A stretch of DNA of 64,000 bases from Desulfosporosinus lacus DSM 15449 (GTDB lineage Bacteria > Bacillota > Desulfitobacteriia > Desulfitobacteriales > Desulfitobacteriaceae), in assembly GCF_900129935.1 (NCBI RefSeq), contig NZ_FQXJ01000007.1, positions 186,001 through 250,000 of the forward strand. Direction: 5' to 3'. The position numbers and the translations under genes are program-made. A model generated the notes under the pieces. It saw only the letters and a program-made list of their open reading frames with translations, made no database searches and had not been told where the DNA came from. Each line of letters begins with the position of its first letter. The first letter of the stretch is position 1. Below are positions 1 through 8,335 of the stretch, piece after piece.

Positions 1-154
1 GGACAAATATGAGGAGTTACCAGCAGAAAAGGAGCTAATAATTTTATATAATGGTTTTATGCCGTACAGGCATCTCCAATGTTCAAATCGGTGTAAAAGG
101 ACGATAAAGATTTTTATGCTTATCAAAAAACTGTGTTTAAAGAGGAAGTGTAGT

Positions 155-2167
155 ATGAATTCTGAAGTAAAACGCTCAGTTTGCCCTTACGATTGTCCTG
201 ACGCGTGTGGGCTTTTAGTTACAGTCGTTGATGGACAAGCCGTAAAGGTGACGGGTGATCAGGAACACCCGTTTACTAAAGGTGCTTTATGTCCCAAAAT
301 GGTTCATTATGAACGAACAGTTCATTCCCCGCAGAGGTTGACACGTCCGCTCCTGCGCATTGGTGAAAAAGGAGCTGGCCATTTTAAACCTATTTCATGG
401 GAGGAAGGGATTCAACATATTGTCAACCGTTGGAGGGGAATCATTTCTGATTATACGGCGGAAGCTATCTTACCTTATTCCTACGCGGGAACCATGGGTG
501 TTGTTCAACGCAATTGCGGGGAGGCTTTTTTTAATAGATTAGGAGCCTCCAGGTTGGCCCGCACTATATGTTCATCAGCTAAAGGTTATGGTTGGGCATC
601 TGTTATGGGGAAGACCCTCGCACCTCATCCTGATGAAGTTGAAAAAAGCGATTTTATTCTCTTGTGGGGCACGAATGCGCTGGCTACAAACATCCACCTT
701 CTGAATAAGGTCCGTGAAGCCAAAAAACGTGGTGCGACAGTTTGGCTCATTGACACCTACGAAAATCCCACCGTGCAGATTGTTGATAAGGTAGTGCTGG
801 TAAGACCTGGAAGAGATGGTGCTTTGGCCCTCGGTATAATGCATATCCTGGCTCGTGAGGGTTGGATAGACCAACCTTTCATTACTAGGTATGTCCAAGG
901 ATATGAACAGCTTCGAACAGAAGTTTTGCCCGAATATACGCCAGATAGAGTAAGCCAAATTACTGGGATTGAAGTGGGTTTGATCGAAGAAATGGCGCTT
1001 CAATACGGCAAAGCTCGTGCACCTTTTATTGCTTTGGGATCAGGGCTTTGCCGTTATGGGAATGGTGCGATGACGGTCAGAACAATTACTTGTCTTCCTG
1101 CACTAATCGGAGCTTGGAGTAAGTCGGGAGGCGGGTTGCTGGCAAGTGTTTCTTCCGGCTCAGCTTTTGACACGAGTCAAGTTACCCGTGAAGATTTCTT
1201 GCCTGAGCCAACCCGTGTCGTGAATATGAATCAGCTGGGGTATGCCCTGACGGAATTATCAAAACCGCCGATCATGAGCATGTACGTGTACCACTCCAAT
1301 CCGGCTGTTGTAGCCCCTGATCAAACGATGGTTATCAAGGGACTAATGCGAGAGAATTTGTTTACGGTCGTTCATGAACGATTTATGACTGATACAGCTC
1401 GTTACGCTGATATTATCTTGCCGGCTACGAGTTCCTTAGAACACTCGGATATTTACAGGGCCTATGGGCATTATGGTATCCAGCGAGCGGCGGCGATTAT
1501 TCCATCTGTAGGGGAAGCTAAGTCTAACTGGGAGGTTTTTCAGTTGCTCGCTCAGGCTATGGGCTTTGAAGAGCCTTTCTTTGCTCAAAAGGTCGATGAC
1601 CTGATTAATCGACTAATTGATCCGCCAACACCTTGGCTGGAAGGAGTAGACCGGGTGAAACTCCAAGCAGGCCATCCAGTAGAACTTTCTTTACCTGAGA
1701 ACTATAAAACAGCCTTTCTTACTCCTTCTGGTAAAATTGAATTATACAATCCCAATGATGCTGAGCCATTACCACACTATTTTGATCCTTACGAGGATGA
1801 TGCCCCCTTTTATTTAATGAGTTCCCCCAGTTTATATTCGTTAAATTCTTCGTTTAACGAGCGACCTGATTTACTGCAGAAGAAGGAAGCGCCCTGTCTC
1901 CAAATGCACCCCAAAGATGCGGAATACAAGAAATTGCAAGACGGGCAGAGGGTGATCGCCTTTAATGAGCGAGGAGAGGTAGAGTTTAATCTTAAGTTAA
2001 CGACTGCCGTTCCTCAAGGGGTCGTGGTAACGGAAGGCCTGTTCTCAAAGGAAAATATGCCAGGAGACAGTTCAGTAAACGCTCTTACATCCCAACGCTT
2101 AACGGACCGAGCAGAAGGGAGTACACTCTACGATGTGAAAGTAGATGTCAAATCAGGGGAGGACTGA
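155..2167 (+). CDS. Molybdopterin-dependent oxidoreductase, cytoplasmic, 4Fe-4S type
   Basis: 670-residue member of the DMSO-reductase/BisC superfamily, which binds a bis-MGD molybdenum or tungsten cofactor. The N-terminus has an iron-sulfur motif, C10-x3-C14-x3-C18-x27-C46 (CPYDCPDAC then GALC). The C-terminal part, from about residue 540, looks like the dinucleotide-binding domain (LMSSPSLYSLNSSF). I chose ATG 155 because AGAGGAAG lies 6 nt upstream and the cofactor motif follows at once; the frame is open further upstream, but that stretch reads as non-coding. There is no Tat signal, so the enzyme is probably cytoplasmic. No ferredoxin or membrane subunit gene adjoins it, so its electron partner and substrate cannot be named. 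Confidence 0.85.
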   Translation: MNSEVKRSVCPYDCPDACGLLVTVVDGQAVKVTGDQEHPFTKGALCPKMVHYERTVHSPQRLTRPLLRIGEKGAGHFKPISWEEGIQHIVNRWRGIISDYTAEAILPYSYAGTMGVVQRNCGEAFFNRLGASRLARTICSSAKGYGWASVMGKTLAPHPDEVEKSDFILLWGTNALATNIHLLNKVREAKKRGATVWLIDTYENPTVQIVDKVVLVRPGRDGALALGIMHILAREGWIDQPFITRYVQGYEQLRTEVLPEYTPDRVSQITGIEVGLIEEMALQYGKARAPFIALGSGLCRYGNGAMTVRTITCLPALIGAWSKSGGGLLASVSSGSAFDTSQVTREDFLPEPTRVVNMNQLGYALTELSKPPIMSMYVYHSNPAVVAPDQTMVIKGLMRENLFTVVHERFMTDTARYADIILPATSSLEHSDIYRAYGHYGIQRAAAIIPSVGEAKSNWEVFQLLAQAMGFEEPFFAQKVDDLINRLIDPPTPWLEGVDRVKLQAGHPVELSLPENYKTAFLTPSGKIELYNPNDAEPLPHYFDPYEDDAPFYLMSSPSLYSLNSSFNERPDLLQKKEAPCLQMHPKDAEYKKLQDGQRVIAFNERGEVEFNLKLTTAVPQGVVVTEGLFSKENMPGDSSVNALTSQRLTDRAEGSTLYDVKVDVKSGED

Positions 2168-2278
2168 CCTATAAGTAAAAAGCTCGATAGATCGATGGAG
2201 GGAAATCTCAAATATCTAATTTAGAGATGAAAGCTTTTATCTATATTGATAACATTAAGATATTCTTAATATATAAGT

Positions 2279-2310
2279 TGGCGGCAAACATTTGCCGTCA
2301 TTTTTCTTTT
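2279..2310 (+). terminator. Rho-independent terminator
   Basis: GGCGGCAAA pairs with TTTGCCGTC around a 3-nt loop and is followed by TTTTTCTTTT. It ends the transcript of the molybdopterin oxidoreductase. Confidence 0.8.
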
Positions 2311-2383
2311 CTATAGGCGCGACTATCATTCTCTGAACATAAATTAGCAGAAGGGGGTTTTACTAGCTTAGAGGAGGATTTTT

Positions 2384-3667
2384 ATGCAAATTCATGTGGT
2401 AAAGTCTGGGGATACTCTCAGCAAGGTTGCCCGAGATTATGGGATATCCGCTCAGGAGATTGCGGATGCCAATCAGATTCCAAATCCTAATCGATTGGTC
2501 GTTGGGCAAACGTTTGTAATACCGATAACAGGGCGATATCATTTTATTCAACCGGGAGAAAGCCTATGGTTAATCAGCCGCCGTTATAATGTCTCAGTAG
2601 CAGAGTTAGTCAGAATCAACAAGATTCCAGATCCTAATAATATTCCGGTTGGGTTACGGCTTTATTTGTCTCAGAAACCAAAGCAACCCATAGAAACAAA
2701 CGCATACATCGATCCGAGAATGACCAGAGGCCGTTCGGCCGAGGCTGTTGACAAAGTAGGCGAGCACCTGACTTATTTGGCGATTTTTACGTATGCGGTT
2801 AATCGGGATGGGAATCTAACCCCCGTTGAGGATCAGCCATCGCTTAATGCCGCTTTTAAGGACAGAGTCTTACCCCTTTTGGTTTTAACTAATTTTGAGG
2901 AGGGACAATTCAGCACGGAAATTGCCACCGCAATTTTGACGAGCGAAGCTTTGCAAGATCGAGTGCTGAATCAAGTGCTTCAGATTATGAATGAGAAAGG
3001 ATACAGGGGTCTTGACTTTGACTTTGAATATTTGGGAGCTGAAAATCGAGTGCGGTATGTTCGATTTTTACAGAAGGCCCGGCAATTATTAAAGTCTCGT
3101 GGGTATTACATTTCTGCTGCACTGGCACCAAAGTATAGGGCAGAGCAACGCGGAGTTCTTTACGAGGGTCATGATTATAAGGCGATCGGTCAAGTCGTAG
3201 ATTTCATCTTTTTCATGACATATGAATGGGGATGGTCCGGTGGAAAACCAATGGCAGTATCGCCATTGCCTCAGATGAGAAACGTAATGCAGTATGCTGT
3301 ATCTGTTGTACCGAAAGAGAAGATCATGATGGGGATGCCTTTATATGGATATGACTGGACCCTGCCTTATGTAGCTGGGGGTAAGTTTGCTAAGTCTATT
3401 AGCCCGCAAAGAGCTTTGGAACTCGCCCTTCGTTACGGTGTAAGTATTAACTATGACAAAGTCTCTCAAGCTCCGTGGTTTAGATACACAGATGAAGAGG
3501 GAAAACAACATGAAGTTTGGTTTGAGGATGCAAGGAGTATGCAAGCCAAGTTTGATTTGGTCAAAGAGCTTGGGATTAGAGGCTTCTACTATTGGGTTTT
3601 AGGAAACGACTTTCCACAGAATTGGCTTCTGATTGAAGACAATTTTGTGGTACGCAAACTAATGTAG
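2384..3667 (+). CDS. LysM-domain glycoside hydrolase family 18 protein (SleL/YaaH-like spore hydrolase)
   Basis: 427 residues. Two LysM peptidoglycan-binding repeats (about 2-47 and 51-96) precede a GH18 TIM barrel (about 105-427). The GH18 signature GLDFDFEY places the catalytic acid at Glu215, in a DxDxE motif. This arrangement matches Bacillus YaaH/SleL, N-acetylglucosaminidases that degrade spore cortex during germination. There is no signal peptide, as is usual for proteins loaded into the spore coat from the mother cell. GAGGAGG lies 6 nt before ATG 2384. The gene stands alone between two terminators. The family is secure; the spore role is inferred from homologues. Confidence 0.88.
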   Translation: MQIHVVKSGDTLSKVARDYGISAQEIADANQIPNPNRLVVGQTFVIPITGRYHFIQPGESLWLISRRYNVSVAELVRINKIPDPNNIPVGLRLYLSQKPKQPIETNAYIDPRMTRGRSAEAVDKVGEHLTYLAIFTYAVNRDGNLTPVEDQPSLNAAFKDRVLPLLVLTNFEEGQFSTEIATAILTSEALQDRVLNQVLQIMNEKGYRGLDFDFEYLGAENRVRYVRFLQKARQLLKSRGYYISAALAPKYRAEQRGVLYEGHDYKAIGQVVDFIFFMTYEWGWSGGKPMAVSPLPQMRNVMQYAVSVVPKEKIMMGMPLYGYDWTLPYVAGGKFAKSISPQRALELALRYGVSINYDKVSQAPWFRYTDEEGKQHEVWFEDARSMQAKFDLVKELGIRGFYYWVLGNDFPQNWLLIEDNFVVRKLM

Positions 3668-3715
3668 TGCAAATCCCAAAAGATGACGGCTAATCGTAAG
3701 GGGATGTAATGAAAA

Positions 3716-3767
3716 TTTCCACGAAACCGCTAAACCCGAAAGGTTAAGGCGGTTTTTCTTGTGGAAA
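3716..3767. terminator. Large bidirectional terminator hairpin
   Basis: TTTCCAC pairs with GTGGAAA outside AACCGC/GGCGGTT and AACC/GGTT. U-rich tracts flank it on both strands, so it can serve the GH18 gene (+) and nrfA (-). Confidence 0.75.
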
Positions 3768-3781
3768 AATCCCTAAGAGCT

Positions 3782-3819
3782 ACGTGAAACCGCAACTGCT
3801 GACCGATGCGGTTTCACGT
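3782..3819. repeat. Perfect 13-bp inverted repeat
   Basis: ACGTGAAACCGCA (3782-3794) and TGCGGTTTCACGT (3807-3819) are exact reverse complements around a 12-nt loop. The GAAACCGC core also occurs in the adjacent terminator stem. No U-tract follows on the + strand. On the - strand it lies between nrfA and the first terminator and could act as a 3' stabilising hairpin. Confidence 0.7.
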
Positions 3820-3878
3820 GGATATCATGTGTTTAAATTTTAAAAGTTTTTAGATGATCAACGCATGCTTTTTAAAGC

Positions 3879-5234
3879 TTATTGTTTTGGCGCTGTACCT
3901 GGACCGGCGGCATCCACCGCTGTGCCTGAACCAGGAGTTTTCCCTGCGTTAGGATCAGACGAACCTTCAACGGCTGCCCCTACCCCCAAATTTGCTTTGA
4001 GTTGTGCTTGCCGTGCTAAGTCAAGCCCTTCACCTAGTATCCTCAAGGCTTCTTTAGGGCTGTGCCATCCCATGCTATTTTCAGCAGATACATAATCCCA
4101 TCGCCACTGGGCTTGGCGATGCAAAGTTCTGGACTCATTCATCATATCTGCTTTGGCAGCAGGGTTTTTGGAGGCGGTTGTGATGGCATTGATGGCGTCT
4201 GTGAGCGCAGTCTCTAATGCAACTTTTGCTTTAAACACAGTATCCTGGGTGCCTATAACTTGATTCCTTAAGTATTCTTCACTTTGTTTATGACAGGTTT
4301 GACAGGATTGAGAGACAGAGTTAAGTGGACTTTGAAGATGATGTGAGGAAATTTTGCTTTGACCTTGTTTTACATAGGGCATATGGCAATCCGCACACGC
4401 GACACCGTTTGCTGCGTGAACGCCTGTAGAGAAGAGTTCATAATCTGGGTGTTGAGCTTTAAGCATTGGAGCCTGGCTTTCTTTATGATCCCAGTCTTTG
4501 AAGCTTATCTCAGTATATAACTTTTCTGCATCATCCATTTTTAGACCGTAGTTCCAAGGAAAGGTGACTTTCTTGTTATCTGGTTTAAAGTAATACTCAA
4601 CATGGCATTGCGCACACACCATAGTCCGCATCTCTTGCCGACTAAAGTTTGCAGGGTCAATTCCTCTGGTTTTCAGGGCATCGAGAAGGGGTACACTGGT
4701 AATAGTGAGGGCCATAGTTTTTTGGTCATGGCAGTTCGCGCAGGAGATTGGGTGCTTAATTTGATCTTTTAAATCGTTAAAAGGAGTTGACCAGAAGGAA
4801 TCTCCCATTTTGTCGACGAGTGGTTTAACATTGGGGCTTTTGCAGTTCCAGCAGGAACTGATAGTTTTTGGTCCAACACGCAGTGTTCCTGTAACATCTT
4901 CCAAAGCCCAAACATGGCCCCGTTCCTCGTTATAATCTTCCGAAAAAGGGTATCCTGCAAATAGTTTCACTTGAGCCGGAGATTCTTTCAGATGAGATTC
5001 AGGGAGGGAACCTCCGTATTTAGAATTTCCCTTTGTTTCTTCTTTTTGCTTTTGGTAGCTGGCATATTGATCGGGGTATGCTTTCCCCCAGACGGCTGGA
5101 TCGAGTTCTCCCTCTGGTATCGTTGCTGTTGTTGGAGGAGTTGGTGATGAATCTTGGTTGCAACCAAGTATTAAAAATCCTGTTAGTATCAGCATAAGAC
5201 TAATTAAAAGAGAGCTACGCCAAAATTTTTGCAT
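3879..5234 (-). CDS. nrfA: Pentahaem cytochrome c nitrite reductase (ammonia-forming), lipoprotein
   Basis: 451 residues. NrfA reduces nitrite to ammonium with six electrons on the outer face of the membrane. The active-site haem motif CWNCK (128-132, with lysine as axial ligand) is present, plus four CXXCH motifs: CANCH 165, CAQCH 207, CADCH 280, CQTCH 311. The N-terminus is a lipoprotein signal with lipobox LILGC (Cys25), as expected in a Gram-positive cell. GGAGG precedes the ATG. It lies 18 nt downstream of nrfH on the same strand, forming an nrfHA operon. The last 35 residues are an unusual Gly/Ala/Pro/Ser tail beyond the usual NrfA end. Confidence 0.96.
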   Translation of the reverse strand: MQKFWRSSLLISLMLILTGFLILGCNQDSSPTPPTTATIPEGELDPAVWGKAYPDQYASYQKQKEETKGNSKYGGSLPESHLKESPAQVKLFAGYPFSEDYNEERGHVWALEDVTGTLRVGPKTISSCWNCKSPNVKPLVDKMGDSFWSTPFNDLKDQIKHPISCANCHDQKTMALTITSVPLLDALKTRGIDPANFSRQEMRTMVCAQCHVEYYFKPDNKKVTFPWNYGLKMDDAEKLYTEISFKDWDHKESQAPMLKAQHPDYELFSTGVHAANGVACADCHMPYVKQGQSKISSHHLQSPLNSVSQSCQTCHKQSEEYLRNQVIGTQDTVFKAKVALETALTDAINAITTASKNPAAKADMMNESRTLHRQAQWRWDYVSAENSMGWHSPKEALRILGEGLDLARQAQLKANLGVGAAVEGSSDPNAGKTPGSGTAVDAAGPGTAPKQ

Positions 5235-5252
5235 TAAAAGTTACCTCCATTA

Positions 5253-5738
5253 TTAACGAATTGCCGTATGAATTTGTTGACTGCTGAAAGGCTGAGTGGG
5301 AGAATCGTGCGGCTCTCCACGATGGCACTCAAAACATTGTTTTCCATCACTGGTGTTAATTCGAGCACCGACCGTAGAATGACAATTAAGGCAGTTGCGT
5401 TGAAGTATGTTTCTGCTCCATTCTGTTGTATGTAACACATCGGGTGGGGCAAAGGTGTTTTTATAGTAATCCCTGGCACCTGAATAGCCTTTGTATACAA
5501 TCTGTTCGACGATATTATTATGTGGAATGTGGCAATCTTTACAGCCTACCCCGTTTGTTTCACGATGAGTACTATGAAGAGAGGTCTCGTAAGGGGGTTT
5601 CATAATATGACAGGTCGTTCCGCAGTAATATGTGGTCGAAGTCCGCTCATACTGTGCTACGATGAAAATGCCAAAGATAACTAATAGGGGTATGCCAATG
5701 AGAAGCCACTTTTTTGCTTTTCGTGATAAGTTTTTCAT
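5253..5738 (-). CDS. nrfH: NrfH/NapC-type tetrahaem quinol dehydrogenase
   Basis: 161 residues with one N-terminal membrane anchor (about 11-29), then a haem domain facing outward. NrfH oxidises menaquinol and passes electrons to NrfA. Three haem motifs are canonical (CKDCH, CLNCH, CFECH). The first reads CGTTCH, a C-x3-C-H instead of CXXCH, followed by I-M where NrfH proteins carry the haem 1 methionine. The codons TGC GGA ACG ACC TGT CAT are clear, so this is not a reading artefact unless one codon was mis-sequenced. AAGGAGG lies just upstream. Co-transcription with nrfA is clear. Confidence 0.93.
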   Translation of the reverse strand: MKNLSRKAKKWLLIGIPLLVIFGIFIVAQYERTSTTYYCGTTCHIMKPPYETSLHSTHRETNGVGCKDCHIPHNNIVEQIVYKGYSGARDYYKNTFAPPDVLHTTEWSRNILQRNCLNCHSTVGARINTSDGKQCFECHRGEPHDSPTQPFSSQQIHTAIR

Positions 5739-5896
5739 AGGAACCTCCTTTCAATTCAATATTTTTAGTATGAAATTTTTTCTTTGCTTTTATGTACTTA
5801 TGAACTATTAACAAAGGTTATTACGGGCGTAGCAGTCAATTGAGTAAATACTGACTAATGGCGGGCATAAAGGGAAGCGAGTTGCACAATTAAATA

Positions 5897-5946
5897 TAAA
5901 AGGACCCTTGACTGGCATCTCTTTACTTCCAGCTAAGGGCCCTTTT
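5897..5946 (-). terminator. Terminator downstream of the Ca2+/H+ exchanger
   Basis: AAAAGGGCCCTT and AAGGGTCCTTTT form a long stem. On the minus strand it is followed by TTTATATTTAATT. It separates cax from the nrfHA promoter region. Confidence 0.75.
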
Positions 5947-6012
5947 AGTAAGCAGAAAATTCATTTCGGGGGAAAAGAATTCTTTCTTATGAGATTATAT
6001 GGTTATTAGTAA

Positions 6013-7047
6013 TTAAACAAAAAGAAAAGCTAAGGCCATAATGAAATAGGCTGCTAAAAGTTGTGCACCCTCTAACCAGTTGGAACGGCCATCCATGCTT
6101 ATAATCGCCGTGATTACAGTAGCCATAATAATAACGATGAGTTCATACCCAGTGAACAATAGGTCGAGGGGTTGCCCGATAAAGTATCCCAGGAAAACCA
6201 ACAGAGGTGCGACAAAGAGCGCAATTTGAGTACTTGAGCCTATAGCAATTTCCAAACTGATATCCATCTTGTTCTTCATGGCCATTAATACGCTGGTAGA
6301 ATGCTCTGCAGCATTGCCGATGATTGGAATGACGATGACCCCAATGAAAAGCTCACTGATTCCCAAGGTTTTAACGACAGGGTCGATCCCTTCGACCAGA
6401 AATTCACTCTCAATGACTACAAAAAAAGTAGCGATGAGCAGAATCGAAAAAGCTTTAAGTTTTGACCAATTTGGGGAATCTGAACATTCTTGACTAGGTC
6501 GAAAAACATCCTTGTGTGTATGAAGAGAAAAAATTAGACTAAGTATATAGACTGTCATTAAAATTCCAGCAACTCCAAGGCTTAAGGGCTCTGCAGCGGG
6601 ATTAGAGTGTGTGTTGAGAAAGACTGCAGGTATAATCAGTCCCGTCACGGCCATAAGGAGCATGGAAGTATGCATACCAGCGGCAGCCCTGTTAAATTTT
6701 TGGGTTTTATATTTAAAACCGCCGAGAAGCATGCTTAGTCCTAACACTAAAAGGAGATTTCCGATAATAGATCCTGTAATGGATGCTTTGACCACTTCTA
6801 CAAGTCCTGCTTTTAGAGCAAAAATAGTAATAATAAGTTCTGCGGCATTACCAAAAGTGGCATTCAGCAAACCGCCTACTCTTGGGCCAACATAAATGGC
6901 AATTTCTTCTGTGGCTTTGCCCATATAGCCGGAAAGAGGTATTATACTTAAACAGGCAGTAACAAAAAGTAAGACAGGCGAGTAATCCGTCAGATGTATG
7001 AAAATGCTGATCGGAATAGCCAAAAGTAATGGGTTGAGATATTTCAA
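6013..7047 (-). CDS. cax: Calcium/proton exchanger (CaCA superfamily, Cax type)
   Basis: 344 residues with about 11 membrane segments. It has the two inverted alpha-repeats of the CaCA family, each with a GNAAE motif (GNAAELI near 67 and GNAAEHS near 243) that carries the cation-binding glutamate. Such proteins exchange cytoplasmic Ca2+ for H+. It starts with TTG at 7047, 7 nt after AAGGAGG. Monocistronic: the upstream neighbour is divergent and a terminator follows. Ion specificity (Ca2+ versus Na+ or Mn2+) is inferred from family. Confidence 0.9.
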   Translation of the reverse strand: MKYLNPLLLAIPISIFIHLTDYSPVLLFVTACLSIIPLSGYMGKATEEIAIYVGPRVGGLLNATFGNAAELIITIFALKAGLVEVVKASITGSIIGNLLLVLGLSMLLGGFKYKTQKFNRAAAGMHTSMLLMAVTGLIIPAVFLNTHSNPAAEPLSLGVAGILMTVYILSLIFSLHTHKDVFRPSQECSDSPNWSKLKAFSILLIATFFVVIESEFLVEGIDPVVKTLGISELFIGVIVIPIIGNAAEHSTSVLMAMKNKMDISLEIAIGSSTQIALFVAPLLVFLGYFIGQPLDLLFTGYELIVIIMATVITAIISMDGRSNWLEGAQLLAAYFIMALAFLFV

Positions 7048-7199
7048 AACTTTACCTCCTTAAAATCCTCAAATTATAACTAATCATCATTAAAATCTAT
7101 TTGAATAGGTATGTCAATTATCAGGATCAAAGTTCTTGACCTCGAAACCTCATTATTAGAAGGATTGTTCTGCTAAATAAAATATAACAAGGAGAGAGT

Positions 7200-7727
7200 A
7201 TGAAAAAGTTACTTGACACATGTTTGGCGCATTTTAAATTGAGATTCGCAGAAATTGAAGATGTTTCCCTTATATTAAGTTTTATTAAGGAATTAGCAGA
7301 CTATGAAAAAATGTTGTCTGAAGTTGTAGCTACTGAAGAAGATTTAAGAAGATCTCTCTTTGAACAGAAAACTGCGGAGGTGATTATTGGGGAATACAAA
7401 AATGAGCCAATAGCCTTCGCCTTATTTTTCCACAACTTTTCTACATTTTTAGGAAGACCTGGAATATACTTGGAGGATTTATACGTTAAACCTGAAATGA
7501 GAGGAAAAGGTATGGGGAAGATTATTTTGTCATATATGGCTAAATTAGCTATTGACAGAAAGTGCGGCAGATTGGAATGATGGTGTCTAGATTGGAACGA
7601 ACCTTCTATTAAGTTCTACAAACAGGTTGGGGCAGTTTCGATGGACGATTGGACAGTATACCGCGTATCAGATGAAGCTTTGTATAAACTGGCGAGCGAA
7701 GCGAGCAATTTGAAGATAGAGGTGTAA
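7200..7727 (+). pseudogene. GNAT N-acetyltransferase interrupted by an in-frame TGA
   Basis: The ATG-led frame (AAGGAGAG upstream) encodes a GNAT acetyltransferase of the diamine/SpeG-like group, with the acetyl-CoA loop RGKGMGK near residue 101. At 7578-7580 the frame meets TGA, but the same frame continues for 48 more codons, WCLDWNEPSIKFYKQVGA and on to TAA 7725. Homologues usually read E-W-W-C-L-D-W here, so the TGA replaces a Trp codon (TGG to TGA). Without readthrough the product is 126 residues and lacks the last part of the fold. Most likely a recent nonsense mutation. Sequencing error or UGA readthrough are alternatives; selenocysteine is unlikely because the family has Trp there. 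Confidence 0.75.
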
Positions 7728-7769
7728 TGGCCAAAAATTGGGTTGAGTTAATTCGAATGTAAGTAAAGA

Positions 7770-7810
7770 AACAAGGCTGGAATATGCTAAGAGCTTCCAG
7801 CCTTGTTTTT
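7770..7810. terminator. Strong terminator hairpin
   Basis: AACAAGGCTGGAA pairs exactly with TTCCAGCCTTGTT, followed by a T-tract. It ends the GNAT transcript. The minus strand lacks a comparable long U-tract, but the stem may also block usp transcription. Confidence 0.85.
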
Positions 7811-7846
7811 ATTAAATTCGAAAGTCCTGGCAGAGACGATAGCATG

Positions 7847-8272
7847 TTATTTAACTATAAGTACGGGACATGGGGACTGGGCCAGTACACGTTGCGTAAC
7901 ACTACCTACAATTGCTCCCGTAAGGGCACCATGACCAATTGTTCCCATAACTACTAAGTCAAATTCTCTTCTAATTTCATCCAAGATACCACTTACAGCG
8001 TGTCCGGATATATGTTTCTTTGTTAAATGGACGTCTCCAACATCAATGCCCTTGAGAGTGATTTCTAAGGCTAATTTGCCGTGATTTTCAATTTGATCCT
8101 GACTAAGAAGGTTACTAAACCCCATGTGATATCCATAGTAAGCTTCTGGAGTTGGAGTTACATGGAAAAGCTCTACTTCTGAATTATATTTTTTGGCTAG
8201 TTCTACGGCAGCTATAAGGGCTTGACGTGATGGTTCCGAGCCGTCTGTGGGTACTAAAATTCTTTTGAACAT
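7847..8272 (-). CDS. Universal stress protein, UspA family
   Basis: 141 residues forming a single Usp domain. It begins MFKRILVPTDGSEPS and ends with the ATP-binding signature G-x2-G-x9-G-S (GTIGHGAL to VGS) and the C-terminal beta strand PCPVLIVK. ATP-binding Usp proteins respond to starvation and oxidative stress; the exact role here is unknown. AAAGGAGG lies about 9 nt before the ATG. It is the last gene on this strand before the terminator, with a 63-bp gap from sufB that leaves room for its own promoter. Confidence 0.92.
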   Translation of the reverse strand: MFKRILVPTDGSEPSRQALIAAVELAKKYNSEVELFHVTPTPEAYYGYHMGFSNLLSQDQIENHGKLALEITLKGIDVGDVHLTKKHISGHAVSGILDEIRREFDLVVMGTIGHGALTGAIVGSVTQRVLAQSPCPVLIVK

Positions 8273-8335
8273 TAGACCTCATCCTCCTTTATTGTTCAAG
8301 GTCCCTTCTTTTTGTTCATTATATAACAAAGAGTG

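Noticed and set aside
1-154. N-terminal extension of the molybdopterin oxidoreductase
   Set aside because: The frame is open but basic and low in family similarity; the ribosome site at 141-148 points to ATG 155.
5234-5500. Open frame on the minus strand overlapping nrfH
   Set aside because: It is a shadow in another frame of nrfH, which has clear haem motifs.
7578-7580. Selenocysteine at the TGA of the GNAT gene
   Set aside because: Homologues carry Trp, not Cys, at this site, and it is not a redox position. A nonsense change is simpler.
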